A stretch of 34,443 nt of DNA from an uncultured Marinicella sp. (GTDB lineage: Bacteria > Pseudomonadota > Gammaproteobacteria > Xanthomonadales > Marinicellaceae). Made by a program: the position numbers and the translations under genes. Shown here piece by piece: positions 8,561 to 17,461 of the stretch. Where the stretch lies: assembly GCA_938008005.1 (NCBI GenBank), contig CALLLZ010000078.1:1-34443 (forward strand), written 5' to 3'. Each line of letters opens with the position of its first letter. Within the stretch, counting starts at the first letter, position 1. The notes under the pieces are model-generated. The model did no database searches. It was given only the letters and a program-made list of their open reading frames with translations, and was not told the origin of the DNA.

Positions 8561-10669
8561 ATGAAGCTTAAACCTATCCTACTGACTTTAACATCGATTG
8601 TGTTGTTACAAGCTTGTAGCAGCAGTAACGATTCACCCAGAGCAGTTGACGTGCCGCCAGTGGTTACACCTGGCGGCAATCCTGTGACGGGTGTTATTGA
8701 GGCCACTTTTAATCCGGCATCAGGTGACCCTACTCAGGTGCCCATTCCTACCAATTTATTTTTATCGGGTACCACGGATTTAACTTTGAATATTCCAGTG
8801 GCTGACCCAACCGATTTTTCAGATCCTTTGGTGGCGTTGAATGGTTTAGATGGTTTCAGTACCGTAGCACCTTGGGCAACTAATTTTTCTGTCCCTGTTG
8901 CTGCAGCCTCAGTCAACCCGAGTAGTGTAAAGGTTTATGAAGTGGCGCTCACTGGCCCGGGTGGGGGCGTGACGATGATTAATAATGAATTGATATTTGG
9001 TGTGGATTTTGTTGCCGCTGCCAATGGCAGCAGTATTGCGATTGTGCCACTCAGACCATTGAAGCAAATAACTTCTTATATGGCTGTTATTACCAACGGT
9101 GTGCAAGACGCCAGTGGTAATCCAGCAACACCTTCACAAACTTACTTTTTAACCAAAAGAACATCGCCGCTGATTGATGACAACGATAACAGCACCGATC
9201 CGTTAATTGGTGATGCCACAGCTAACGCATTAGAACCACTACGTAAATTAACCAATTCACAAGAAGCCGCAGCGGCCTCACAAGGTGTTGATCCAAGCAG
9301 TATTGTGTTGTCTTGGACGTTGACCACCCAGTCAATCACTCCGGTTTTATCAGCAGTCAAAGACATCAGTGCACCAGGTGCGTCAACTTTGGCACCGTCT
9401 GGCCTATCAACAGCAGCTGTTGGTGGAGCAGGTATTGCTGATATCTATATTGGTACTTTAACCTCACCTTATTACTTAAGTGCACCAAGTGCAGCTAATC
9501 CTGTGGCGCCCTTAAATCAATTTTGGCAAGCGGCACCTGGTGCTTATGTAGCACCATTTAATGCTTTGCCGTTAGATCCTACTTCGACCAATTTAACTTT
9601 AGCCAACCCTATTCCGGTAGCTACAAGCATGCAAAATTTACCTGTGCTGATGACAGTGCCAAATGCTGGCTCTGGTCAAACCAAGCCTGAAGCGGGCTGG
9701 CCTATCATGATATTTCAACATGGTATTACCAGAAACAGAACCGATATGTTGGCAGTGGCTGATACCATGGCCTCTATTGGTTTCGCAGTTGTGGCCATTG
9801 ATCTAGCCTTGCACGGTGTCACTGATGTGACCAACCCTTTATATATTGGTAATTCACCATTTGGTGCGATTGCATCTGAAAGGACTTTTGATGTTGACTA
9901 TACCAACAATGAAACAGGTGCCCCAGGTCCTGATGGAGTGATCGACAGCTCAGGTGCTCATTTTATTAACTTAGCCAGTTTGTTGGTCTCGCGGGACAAT
10001 AACAGACAAGGTGTTGCTGATTTGTTTACCTTAACTGAAACCGTTCCATTTATGGATATCGATGGTGATGGAGCTGGTGACTTTAATGAAGCCAATATCA
10101 CTTTCGCTGGTCAATCATTAGGTGCTATTACGGGCGTTAATTATTTGGCATTTGCTCCTAACGTGCAAAGTGCTGTGCTTTCAGCACCAGGTGGAGGTAT
10201 TGCTAGCTTGTTGATTGGTTCTCCAACTTTTGGCCCCCGTATTATTGGTGGTCTTGCTGCAGCTGGTGTAGAGCAAGGTACTGCGGCATTTAATTTGTTC
10301 GTGTTGGCCACTCAAACAGCCATTGATTCAGCTGACCCTATAAACTTAGGTGGTTTTGCATCTTTGCAGAATAATATCCTGGCACATGAAATATTGGGTG
10401 ATCAAGTCATAACTAACACTGTGCCTGGAGCTCCGCTTTCAGGAACAGAACCGTTGTTGGCATCTATGGGGTTAACATTTTATTCAGAGTCAGCCTTTAA
10501 CCCTGAAGGTTTAGATGCAGCGCTTAGATTCACCGAGGGTGATCATGGCAGTTTATTGAGCCCAGCAGCTTCAGTAGCAGCAACTGTAGAAATGCAATCT
10601 CAGATGGCCGCCTTCCAGGCAACTGGAGGAACCACCTTGAATGTTACAAACACCGATGTGGTTCAATAA
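8561..10669 (+). CDS. VolA-like surface lipase/lysophospholipase lipoprotein (Lipase_bact_N family)
   Basis: A 702-residue lipoprotein with a short signal peptide ending in LLQAC, so Cys19 is lipidated. A low-complexity Pro/Gly linker follows, then an N-terminal domain of the bacterial virulence-factor lipase type. The C-terminal alpha/beta hydrolase has FQHGITRNRTDM (oxyanion region), the nucleophile elbow GQSLG with Ser519, a plausible acid Asp614 in LGDQV, and His662 in GDHGS. Vibrio VolA, a surface lysophospholipase A working with FadL, has this plan; I infer a similar role in releasing fatty acids from lipids outside the cell. ATG 8561 follows a GGGGA ribosome site; an in-frame ATG at 8528 lies before the signal peptide. 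It is the first gene of a long operon, 10 bases before the DUF1302 gene. Confidence 0.85.
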   Translation: MKLKPILLTLTSIVLLQACSSSNDSPRAVDVPPVVTPGGNPVTGVIEATFNPASGDPTQVPIPTNLFLSGTTDLTLNIPVADPTDFSDPLVALNGLDGFSTVAPWATNFSVPVAAASVNPSSVKVYEVALTGPGGGVTMINNELIFGVDFVAAANGSSIAIVPLRPLKQITSYMAVITNGVQDASGNPATPSQTYFLTKRTSPLIDDNDNSTDPLIGDATANALEPLRKLTNSQEAAAASQGVDPSSIVLSWTLTTQSITPVLSAVKDISAPGASTLAPSGLSTAAVGGAGIADIYIGTLTSPYYLSAPSAANPVAPLNQFWQAAPGAYVAPFNALPLDPTSTNLTLANPIPVATSMQNLPVLMTVPNAGSGQTKPEAGWPIMIFQHGITRNRTDMLAVADTMASIGFAVVAIDLALHGVTDVTNPLYIGNSPFGAIASERTFDVDYTNNETGAPGPDGVIDSSGAHFINLASLLVSRDNNRQGVADLFTLTETVPFMDIDGDGAGDFNEANITFAGQSLGAITGVNYLAFAPNVQSAVLSAPGGGIASLLIGSPTFGPRIIGGLAAAGVEQGTAAFNLFVLATQTAIDSADPINLGGFASLQNNILAHEILGDQVITNTVPGAPLSGTEPLLASMGLTFYSESAFNPEGLDAALRFTEGDHGSLLSPAASVAATVEMQSQMAAFQATGGTTLNVTNTDVVQ

Positions 10670-10679
10670 GGAGATGGTT

Positions 10680-12626
10680 ATGAAAAATACAATTAAAACA
10701 GTTCAAGCAATGGCACAAAATAACAGAAAATTAAAAGTGAAACCTTTAAAAATGGCATTGATGACAGCAGCCCTAGGTGTTTCTGGATCTGCCATGTCGT
10801 TTGAAATATTTAACAATGGTGATTATTCTTTTAACATTGATACAACAGTTTCATTGGGAGCCTCATGGCGAATAGCAGATCGTGATAATCGTTTGATCGG
10901 TAAGAGTAACGTAAATCGTTTTGTTTCGCTTGCCTTTGATCCGGTAACAGGTGCTCCAATAGGTTCTAGCTCTCTGGAAAGTAGAATCGCAGCACCTGGT
11001 CGTTGGTCTATTAACTCAGATGATGGTAACTTGAATTATGATCAGGGCGATTTGATCAGTAATGCACTTAAATTTACTTCAGACCTTGCTTTTGCTGGCC
11101 CAAGCTGGGGCGCATTTATGCGGGTGACAGGTTTTTATGATTTCGAAAATGCAGATAATGACAATTTATCCAGAACAGCCAGAGAATTTGTAGGTGAAGA
11201 TTACCGTTTATTAGATGCCTATGTTTATAAAGACTTTAATATTGGTGACCAATTCGCCTCAGTCAGATTAGGGCGACAAGTAGTCAGCTGGGGTGAGTCA
11301 ACCTTTATTCAGCAAGGTATCAATGTCATCAATCCAATTGATGTATCAAAAATTCGTGTCGCAGGCGCAGAGCTGAAAGAAGCTTTCTTGCCGATAGACA
11401 TGATTTCGTTCTCAACCAGTATCACTGATAATCTGTCTTTAGAAGCGGTTTATATGTTTGAGTTTGAGCAAACAGATCCAGATCCAGCGGGTACTTATTT
11501 TTCTAACAATGATTTTGCCACGCCAGGTGGAGAATATGTGGCTTTAGGTTTTGGTATCGTACCTGAGTTAAGTGGTTTGCCAGCTGGTACCTGTACACCT
11601 CAAAACTTCTCTCAACTGGATCCAGTTAGTCAAAATGTATGCAACTTTTCAATTGGTCGTCGAGCGACACCAGCTACTGACGATGATGGTCAGTTCGGTA
11701 TAGCATTGCGTTATTATGCCGAACAGCTCAATAACACAGAGTTTGGTTTATACTATTTGAATTACCATTCAAGGTTACCCTTAATCAGTGGTTATGCTTT
11801 GGGTCAACCTGGTGTTGGCTTAGGAGTAACTTCCCCAAGTTCTGGTTCTTATTTTACAGAGTTTCCAGAAGACATTGACTTGTATGGTTTGAGCTTTAAT
11901 ACAACCATCAATTCATTGGGAGTATCATTACAAGGTGAGTTATCTTATCGTGATAATGTACCATTACAGATTGATGATGTTGAAGTATTGTTTGCTGCAT
12001 TATCACCTTTAAATGGGGCGATTCCTGCACCATATGATCAGTTTCTTTCTCAATTGGGTAACTTTGCTCCAGGTGATTACATCCAAGGGTGGGAAAGGCA
12101 TGAAGTTTCTCAATTACAATTTACAGCCACTAAACTGTTTGGACCCAATGATTTTTTTGGTACTGATCAGATTGTGTTGTTAGGTGAAGTTGGGTTTACT
12201 CATGTTTGGGACTTACCTGGCCAAAATGAACTTAGATATAATGGCCCGGGTACTGATACTGGAGGTGGTGTAAGTACTGAGACCGGTGGTACCAGTAGAA
12301 ACCCGGTGACAACAAGTTCTGATTTTTTTGCCACTCCATTTTCTTGGGGTTACCGTTTAGTTACTCGATTTGATTACAATTCGGTGTTTGGTTCTTCATG
12401 GAATCTATCGCCTAGATTGGCCTTTAACCACGATGTCAACGGCACCACGCCAGGGCCTGGTGGGAACTTTATAGAAGGTAGAAAGTCTTATACCATAGGG
12501 GTGAACGGTATTTATCTTGAAAAGTGGAGCGCAGATTTAAGCTACACTGGTTATTCAGGAGCCGGAATCCAAAATCAAATCTTTGATCGAGACTTTGTGG
12601 CGTTCAACGTTAAATACTCGTTTTAA
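10680..12626 (+). CDS. DUF1302 family outer-membrane beta-barrel protein
   Basis: 648 residues. A long basic N-terminus leads to a hydrophobic segment ending at SGSAMS, followed by FEIFNNGDYSFNIDTTVSLGASWR, typical of the start of DUF1302 proteins. Alternating beta strands run throughout and the protein ends in VKYSF, a terminal aromatic as recognised by the BAM machinery. DUF1302 proteins nearly always sit beside DUF1329 proteins and are thought to be outer-membrane channels for hydrophobic compounds; the substrate is unknown. ATG 10680 follows AAGGAG with good spacing. An upstream in-frame ATG (10674) is possible but overlaps the ribosome site. Confidence 0.87.
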   Translation: MKNTIKTVQAMAQNNRKLKVKPLKMALMTAALGVSGSAMSFEIFNNGDYSFNIDTTVSLGASWRIADRDNRLIGKSNVNRFVSLAFDPVTGAPIGSSSLESRIAAPGRWSINSDDGNLNYDQGDLISNALKFTSDLAFAGPSWGAFMRVTGFYDFENADNDNLSRTAREFVGEDYRLLDAYVYKDFNIGDQFASVRLGRQVVSWGESTFIQQGINVINPIDVSKIRVAGAELKEAFLPIDMISFSTSITDNLSLEAVYMFEFEQTDPDPAGTYFSNNDFATPGGEYVALGFGIVPELSGLPAGTCTPQNFSQLDPVSQNVCNFSIGRRATPATDDDGQFGIALRYYAEQLNNTEFGLYYLNYHSRLPLISGYALGQPGVGLGVTSPSSGSYFTEFPEDIDLYGLSFNTTINSLGVSLQGELSYRDNVPLQIDDVEVLFAALSPLNGAIPAPYDQFLSQLGNFAPGDYIQGWERHEVSQLQFTATKLFGPNDFFGTDQIVLLGEVGFTHVWDLPGQNELRYNGPGTDTGGGVSTETGGTSRNPVTTSSDFFATPFSWGYRLVTRFDYNSVFGSSWNLSPRLAFNHDVNGTTPGPGGNFIEGRKSYTIGVNGIYLEKWSADLSYTGYSGAGIQNQIFDRDFVAFNVKYSF

Positions 12627-12644
12627 TAACAGAGGGACAAACAT

Positions 12645-14009
12645 ATGAAATTATTTAGAAAAACAATGCTTTCCACGTTAATAGGGATGACAGTCGTGGC
12701 AGGTTCTGCTCAGGCGGGTCCAAAACCGGGTGAAATAGAGCGTTTATCAACAGACCTAACCCCTGTTGGTGCAGTTCGAGCAGGTAATGCGGAGGGAACC
12801 ATTCCAGCTTGGACTGGAGGTATCACATCATCACCAGCAGGTTATCAAGTAGGGGATCACCATCCTGATCCGTTTGCAGATGATAAGGTGTCTTTTACCA
12901 TCAATGCATCCAATTACAAAGAACATTCAGACAAACTCTCTGTCGGCCAAATGGCAATGTTTGAGCGTTATCCAGAAACTTTCAAAATGGATGTATACCC
13001 AACTCGAAGATCAGCCTCTTTTCCTGAAAGAATTTATGAAAAAACCATGGAAAACGGTAAGACAGGTACATCTGTTGCGGATGGTGAAGGTGTAACTGGC
13101 GTGGCAGAAGGGTTTCCATTTCCATTTCCAGAGAGTGCTTATGAGTTGATTCTAAATCATAAATTAAAATATAAGGGTTCTGGTGGTGTTCGTTATAACA
13201 ACCAAGTGGCTCCTAATAACAATGGTAAATACACTCTGGTTCGTCTTCGAGAGGAACTGTATGGCAAATATTACGTGCCTGGAAATACCATTGAAGATAT
13301 AGATAACATCTTGTTGTATTTCTATCAAGTGGTTGAGTCACCAGCCCGTTTGGCTGGTCGGGTGTTGTTAGTTCATGAAACAATGAATCAAAAAGAAACA
13401 CCTCGTCAAGCATGGATATATAACCCAGGCCAACGTCGTGTTAGGCGAGCACCTAATGTGGCGTATGATAACCCTGGAACAGCATCCGATGGTTTGAGAA
13501 CCAATGACATGACAGATATGTTTAATGGTGCTATGGATCGTTTTACTTGGGATTGGACTGGAACCAAAGAAATGTATGTGCCTTATAACTCATACAAAGC
13601 CCACAGTTTTGATTCTAAAGTTGAAGACATGGTTAAGCCAGGTCACTTAGATCCAAGTTATATGCGTTATGAATTACATCGCGTACATGTGATTGAAGCC
13701 AATCTGCGTGATGGTTTTAGACACATTAACAGCAAGCGGACATTCTACTTAGACGAAGATAGTTATCAAATTTTGTTAACTGATCATTATGACAGACGTG
13801 GCGAGTTGTGGCGTTTTTCAGAAGCTCACAGTATTAATTACTATGAAGTGCCAACTTTTTGGTCAACCATTGAAACACATCATGATTTGCAATCAGGTCG
13901 TTATGTTGCTGTTGGTTTAGATAATCAAGATCAAGTCAACACTTTCAATACGCCATTGAGTGAGAATAACTATACACCAAGTGCATTACGTAAACGTGGA
14001 AGACGCTAA
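12645..14009 (+). CDS. DUF1329 family periplasmic protein (LolA/LolB-like fold)
   Basis: 454 residues with a clean signal peptide (cleavage after GSAQA) and the family's usual N-terminus, with a PVGAVRAGNAEGTIPAWTGG stretch. The middle contains RQAWIYNPGQRRVRRAPNVAYD and TSDGLRT-like segments, all typical of DUF1329. The family is placed near the LolA/LolB lipoprotein-carrier fold, which suggests it carries a hydrophobic ligand across the periplasm to or from the DUF1302 barrel; this is inference. An AGAGGG ribosome site precedes ATG 12645, 18 bases after the DUF1302 stop. A perfect intrinsic terminator follows the gene. Confidence 0.88.
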   Translation: MKLFRKTMLSTLIGMTVVAGSAQAGPKPGEIERLSTDLTPVGAVRAGNAEGTIPAWTGGITSSPAGYQVGDHHPDPFADDKVSFTINASNYKEHSDKLSVGQMAMFERYPETFKMDVYPTRRSASFPERIYEKTMENGKTGTSVADGEGVTGVAEGFPFPFPESAYELILNHKLKYKGSGGVRYNNQVAPNNNGKYTLVRLREELYGKYYVPGNTIEDIDNILLYFYQVVESPARLAGRVLLVHETMNQKETPRQAWIYNPGQRRVRRAPNVAYDNPGTASDGLRTNDMTDMFNGAMDRFTWDWTGTKEMYVPYNSYKAHSFDSKVEDMVKPGHLDPSYMRYELHRVHVIEANLRDGFRHINSKRTFYLDEDSYQILLTDHYDRRGELWRFSEAHSINYYEVPTFWSTIETHHDLQSGRYVAVGLDNQDQVNTFNTPLSENNYTPSALRKRGRR

Positions 14010-14055
14010 TCTGTGCCAAGTATGATTTTTACTGGCAGTTGAAGTTTTAAACAGA

Positions 14056-14092
14056 GGCCATGAGTGTTGATCACACTCATGGCCTTTTTTTT
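14056..14092 (+). terminator. Perfect intrinsic terminator inside the lipase/DUF1302/RND gene run
   Basis: GGCCATGAGTGT (14056-14067) and ACACTCATGGCC (14073-14084) form a perfect 12-bp stem with a 5-base loop, followed by eight T (14085-14092). The next ATG is only 9 bases beyond the T run, so no promoter fits between them. Confidence 0.92.
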
Positions 14093-14101
14093 GGGTGAAT
14101 T

Positions 14102-15043
14102 ATGAAGAAGTTGTATTTAAAAGTTTTAATCTGTTTTAGCTTGTCATTATTTTTCAATGTGTCATGGTCGCAACAAAGAGCTGAGGTATTGCCGTTGGCT
14201 GATAAATCATTGATGCTTTCAATCACCAAAGTAGGAGATTCCAATAACTCTTTAATTATGGTGGGTGAGCGTGGCCATGTCCTTAAAAGTGAAAATGGTG
14301 GCCAACGTTGGCGTCAGATTGAAAACATACCGGTTAATATCGCTTTAACTAAAGTGGTTTCAGTTAATAACCATGTTTGGGCAGTAGGTCATGATGCAAC
14401 CATCATTCATAGCTCTGATGCAGGAGAAAACTGGGCCTTGCAGTTTTATGATGCGGAACGTGAGGTCCCTTTCTTGTCGGCTTATTTTATCTCTGAGACT
14501 ACTGGTTATGTGATAGGAGCTTATGGAACCATTTTTTCTACAACAGATGGTGGAAAGAGTTGGAAAGAAGACTTGATAGATGAAGAGTTGGATTACCACC
14601 TCAATGACATCACTCGAGGTCCAGACGGTCATTTTTACATAGCAGCAGAGGCTGGTTATTTCTTCAGAAGTATGGATCAAGGTAATACTTGGGAAGCGAT
14701 TGAATTGCCTTATATGGGATCTATGTTTGGAGTGGTGGCTTTACAAAACAGCATCGTTTTATATGGTTTACGTGGTAATGTTCTGGTAACAGAAGATCAG
14801 GGCGAAAATTGGGTGGAAATTAAAGCTGAAAACCCAAATAATTTATTTGGTTCCACAAAACTTTCTGATAACAGGGTTTTGATTGTTGGGGCCAATGGCG
14901 CATTGTTGGTCTATACAAATCTATCACTGAACCCATTCAAAGGGATTGACTCTGGTGATGATTATGCTGATGTGCTGGTGGTCGGAGAACAAGCAATCTT
15001 GGTCGGTGAGACAGGATATAAAATTCAATCTATACAACAATAA
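14102..15043 (+). CDS. YCF48/HCF136-like secreted beta-propeller
   Basis: 313 residues with a signal peptide (cleavage near VSWSQ). About seven repeats of roughly 40 residues follow, each with a G-x-x-G turn and a D/N-G-G-x-x-W end: GERGHVLKSENGGQRW, GHDATIIHSSDAGENW, GAYGTIFSTTDGGKSW, AEAGYFFRSMDQGNTW, GLRGNVLVTEDQGENW, then two degenerate copies. This is the YCF48 propeller, named for a photosystem II assembly factor; in non-photosynthetic bacteria it commonly neighbours RND and DUF1302/DUF1329 genes. I infer a periplasmic scaffold or assembly factor for the transporter that follows after 12 bases. Translation must begin just after the terminator T run, using a GGGTGAA-like ribosome site. 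Confidence 0.87.
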   Translation: MKKLYLKVLICFSLSLFFNVSWSQQRAEVLPLADKSLMLSITKVGDSNNSLIMVGERGHVLKSENGGQRWRQIENIPVNIALTKVVSVNNHVWAVGHDATIIHSSDAGENWALQFYDAEREVPFLSAYFISETTGYVIGAYGTIFSTTDGGKSWKEDLIDEELDYHLNDITRGPDGHFYIAAEAGYFFRSMDQGNTWEAIELPYMGSMFGVVALQNSIVLYGLRGNVLVTEDQGENWVEIKAENPNNLFGSTKLSDNRVLIVGANGALLVYTNLSLNPFKGIDSGDDYADVLVVGEQAILVGETGYKIQSIQQ

Positions 15044-15055
15044 GGGGGAGCTGAA

Positions 15056-17434
15056 ATGAATCAAAATACTGAAAAAACTAGATTCGCAGCGGCCTGTGAA
15101 TCCATCTTATTCAGCAGTAAAAAAATAATTTTATTGCTGTTGGTGATCATGACATTTGTGATGGCTTATTTTGCCAGTCAATTGAAAGTTGATGCTGGCT
15201 TTGAAAAACAATTGCCACTAGATCATGAATACATGCAGACATTTATGGAGCATGAAAAATTCCGAGGTGCTAACCGTATATTGGTGTCTATCATGGATGA
15301 TAGTGGCAATATGTTCAACCAACAATTCTTTGATAAATTAGAGCAAGTAACAGATGCTGTGGTATTTATTCCTGGCGTGAATCGAGCAAGTGTGAAATCA
15401 ATTTTCACACCCAATGTTCGGTTTGTAGAAGTGGTTGAAGATGGTTTTGCAGGTGGTAATGTGATTCCAGCTGATTTCAGTCCTTCAGAAAAGATGTTTG
15501 AAACTGTTCGTGGCAATATTGTTAAAGCAGGTGTTTTGGGTCGTTTAGTTGCTGAAGATTTCAACGGCGCAATGGTATGGGCTGACTTGCAAGAAAGAGA
15601 CCCACAAACAGGTGAAAAAGTTGATTATCAAAAAATTGCCAAGCAGTTGGAAGCCATCCGTACTGATTATGAAGGTAGTGGACAAACTGTGCACATTATC
15701 GGTTTTGCCAAGATAGTTGGTGACATAGCAGAAGGCGCTAAATCTGTATTGTATTTCTTTGCTTTAGCGATCTTTATTACCGCAGTTTTATTATATTGGT
15801 ATTCGAAAAACTGGAAACTAACTTTATATCCTATTCTGTGTTCATTGGTGGCAGTAACCTGGCAATTAGGTTTATTAAAATTAATGGGAATGGGTATTGA
15901 TCCGATGAATATTTTAACGCCGTTCTTGGTGTTTGCTATTGGCGTCAGTCATGGGGTACAAATGATATCAGGATGGACTGATCAGATGGTACACCAATCA
16001 GATAAAAAATGCCCCGATTCAGCTGCCAGAGCAGCCTTTTGTGCGCTTTTGGCACCGGGTGCTATTGCATTATTATCTGATACCATCGGTTTTGCTACCA
16101 TTTACTTCATCAATATTGAGATCATCCAAGAACTGGCCATTACTGCAACAGTTGGTGTGGCGTTGATCATTATTACTAATTTGATTTTACTGCCGTTATT
16201 GTTATCAGGTATCAAGATGAAGAATTATGATGCCTTTTGCTCCAAATTTGATGGCAGTAAAAGTAGTTCAGGTATATGGAATGGTATTGCTGGTTTTGCT
16301 AAAAATCCATTGGCTACAGTTGCTATTTTGGTTACTTTGGGTTTATTTGCATTTGGGTATTTCAAAAGTCAAGAAATGCAAATTGGAGACTCGCAAGCAG
16401 GTGTACCAGAATTAAGACCTGATGCGCGATATAACCAAGATGCGATGAAGATCAGTACTGAATTTTCTCTGGGTGTTGATATGATTAACGTCATAGCTGA
16501 AACTTCACCAAACGCTTGTACAGAGAGCTACCAAGCCATGAGTAACATTGATCGATTTGCATGGCACATGTCAAATGTTGATGGCGTACAAAAAGTAATT
16601 ACTCTGCCACAGTTTGCCAAAATGATCACTGCTGGTTGGAACGAAGGCAATATTAAGTGGCATGAATTGTCGAGAAACAATTACGTGATGCGACAATCGC
16701 TTTCGGGTATTGAAACGGATACAGGCCTGTTAAATCAAGACTGTAGTGTCATCCCAATTACCATCTTTACAGAGGACCATAAAGCCAGTACCATCAATAA
16801 GGTAATCACAGCAGTGAAAGCCTATCAGAAAAGTACACCTCACAAGCTTGATGAGGCAGGCGAGTTATTAGAAGGTGAAGTTAAATTTAGACTAGCTACA
16901 GGTAATGCAGGGGTAATGGCTTCGACCAATGACGTAGTTAAAGGTGCTCAAATGCCGATGTTAATCATGGTTTATGGCGCCATCATCTTATTGTGTTTAA
17001 TTACTTTCAGATCAATCACTGGCACCATAAGTATTGTATTGCCTTTGGCATTGGTTTCATTGTTGGCATATGCTCTTATGGCTTTCTTGGGAATCGGTCT
17101 GAAAGTAAATACCTTACCTGTGGTTGCGTTAGGTGTTGGTATTGGTGTTGATTATGGTATCTATATATTTAGCCGGCTACAATCATTACTCAAATCAGGT
17201 TTCAGTTTATATGATGCCTATCGAGAAACATTGAAGCTAACAGGAAAAGCCGTGCTGTTTACGGCGTTAACTTTGGGTATTGGTGTTGGTACTTGGATGT
17301 TCAGTGATTTACAGTTCCAAGCTGATATGGGAATACTATTGGCCTTTATGTTTATCTTGAATATGGTAGGTGCATTATTATTATTGCCAGCATTGGCTTA
17401 TTGGTTGATGCCAAAATATCGAAAAGGGATATAA
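15056..17434 (+). CDS. RND superfamily (MMPL-type) inner-membrane transporter
   Basis: 792 residues with an N-terminal transmembrane helix (KIILLLLVIMTFVMAYFAS), a periplasmic domain, five helices (about 225-390), a second periplasmic domain, and six more helices to the end. The second half has GVGIGVDYG, where Asp699 is the usual proton-relay residue of MMPL/HAE3-type RND proteins. The equivalent place in the first half reads FAIGVSHGVQ and lacks the Asp. Relatives move lipids, sterols or other hydrophobic molecules between the inner membrane and the periplasm. With DUF1302, DUF1329 and YCF48 in the same run, a trans-envelope lipid route is likely; direction and substrate are unknown. A GGGGGAG ribosome site precedes the ATG. 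Confidence 0.9.
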   Translation: MNQNTEKTRFAAACESILFSSKKIILLLLVIMTFVMAYFASQLKVDAGFEKQLPLDHEYMQTFMEHEKFRGANRILVSIMDDSGNMFNQQFFDKLEQVTDAVVFIPGVNRASVKSIFTPNVRFVEVVEDGFAGGNVIPADFSPSEKMFETVRGNIVKAGVLGRLVAEDFNGAMVWADLQERDPQTGEKVDYQKIAKQLEAIRTDYEGSGQTVHIIGFAKIVGDIAEGAKSVLYFFALAIFITAVLLYWYSKNWKLTLYPILCSLVAVTWQLGLLKLMGMGIDPMNILTPFLVFAIGVSHGVQMISGWTDQMVHQSDKKCPDSAARAAFCALLAPGAIALLSDTIGFATIYFINIEIIQELAITATVGVALIIITNLILLPLLLSGIKMKNYDAFCSKFDGSKSSSGIWNGIAGFAKNPLATVAILVTLGLFAFGYFKSQEMQIGDSQAGVPELRPDARYNQDAMKISTEFSLGVDMINVIAETSPNACTESYQAMSNIDRFAWHMSNVDGVQKVITLPQFAKMITAGWNEGNIKWHELSRNNYVMRQSLSGIETDTGLLNQDCSVIPITIFTEDHKASTINKVITAVKAYQKSTPHKLDEAGELLEGEVKFRLATGNAGVMASTNDVVKGAQMPMLIMVYGAIILLCLITFRSITGTISIVLPLALVSLLAYALMAFLGIGLKVNTLPVVALGVGIGVDYGIYIFSRLQSLLKSGFSLYDAYRETLKLTGKAVLFTALTLGIGVGTWMFSDLQFQADMGILLAFMFILNMVGALLLLPALAYWLMPKYRKGI

Positions 17435-17461
17435 TACTGGGTTTTATTTAAAGCTTCGTAT

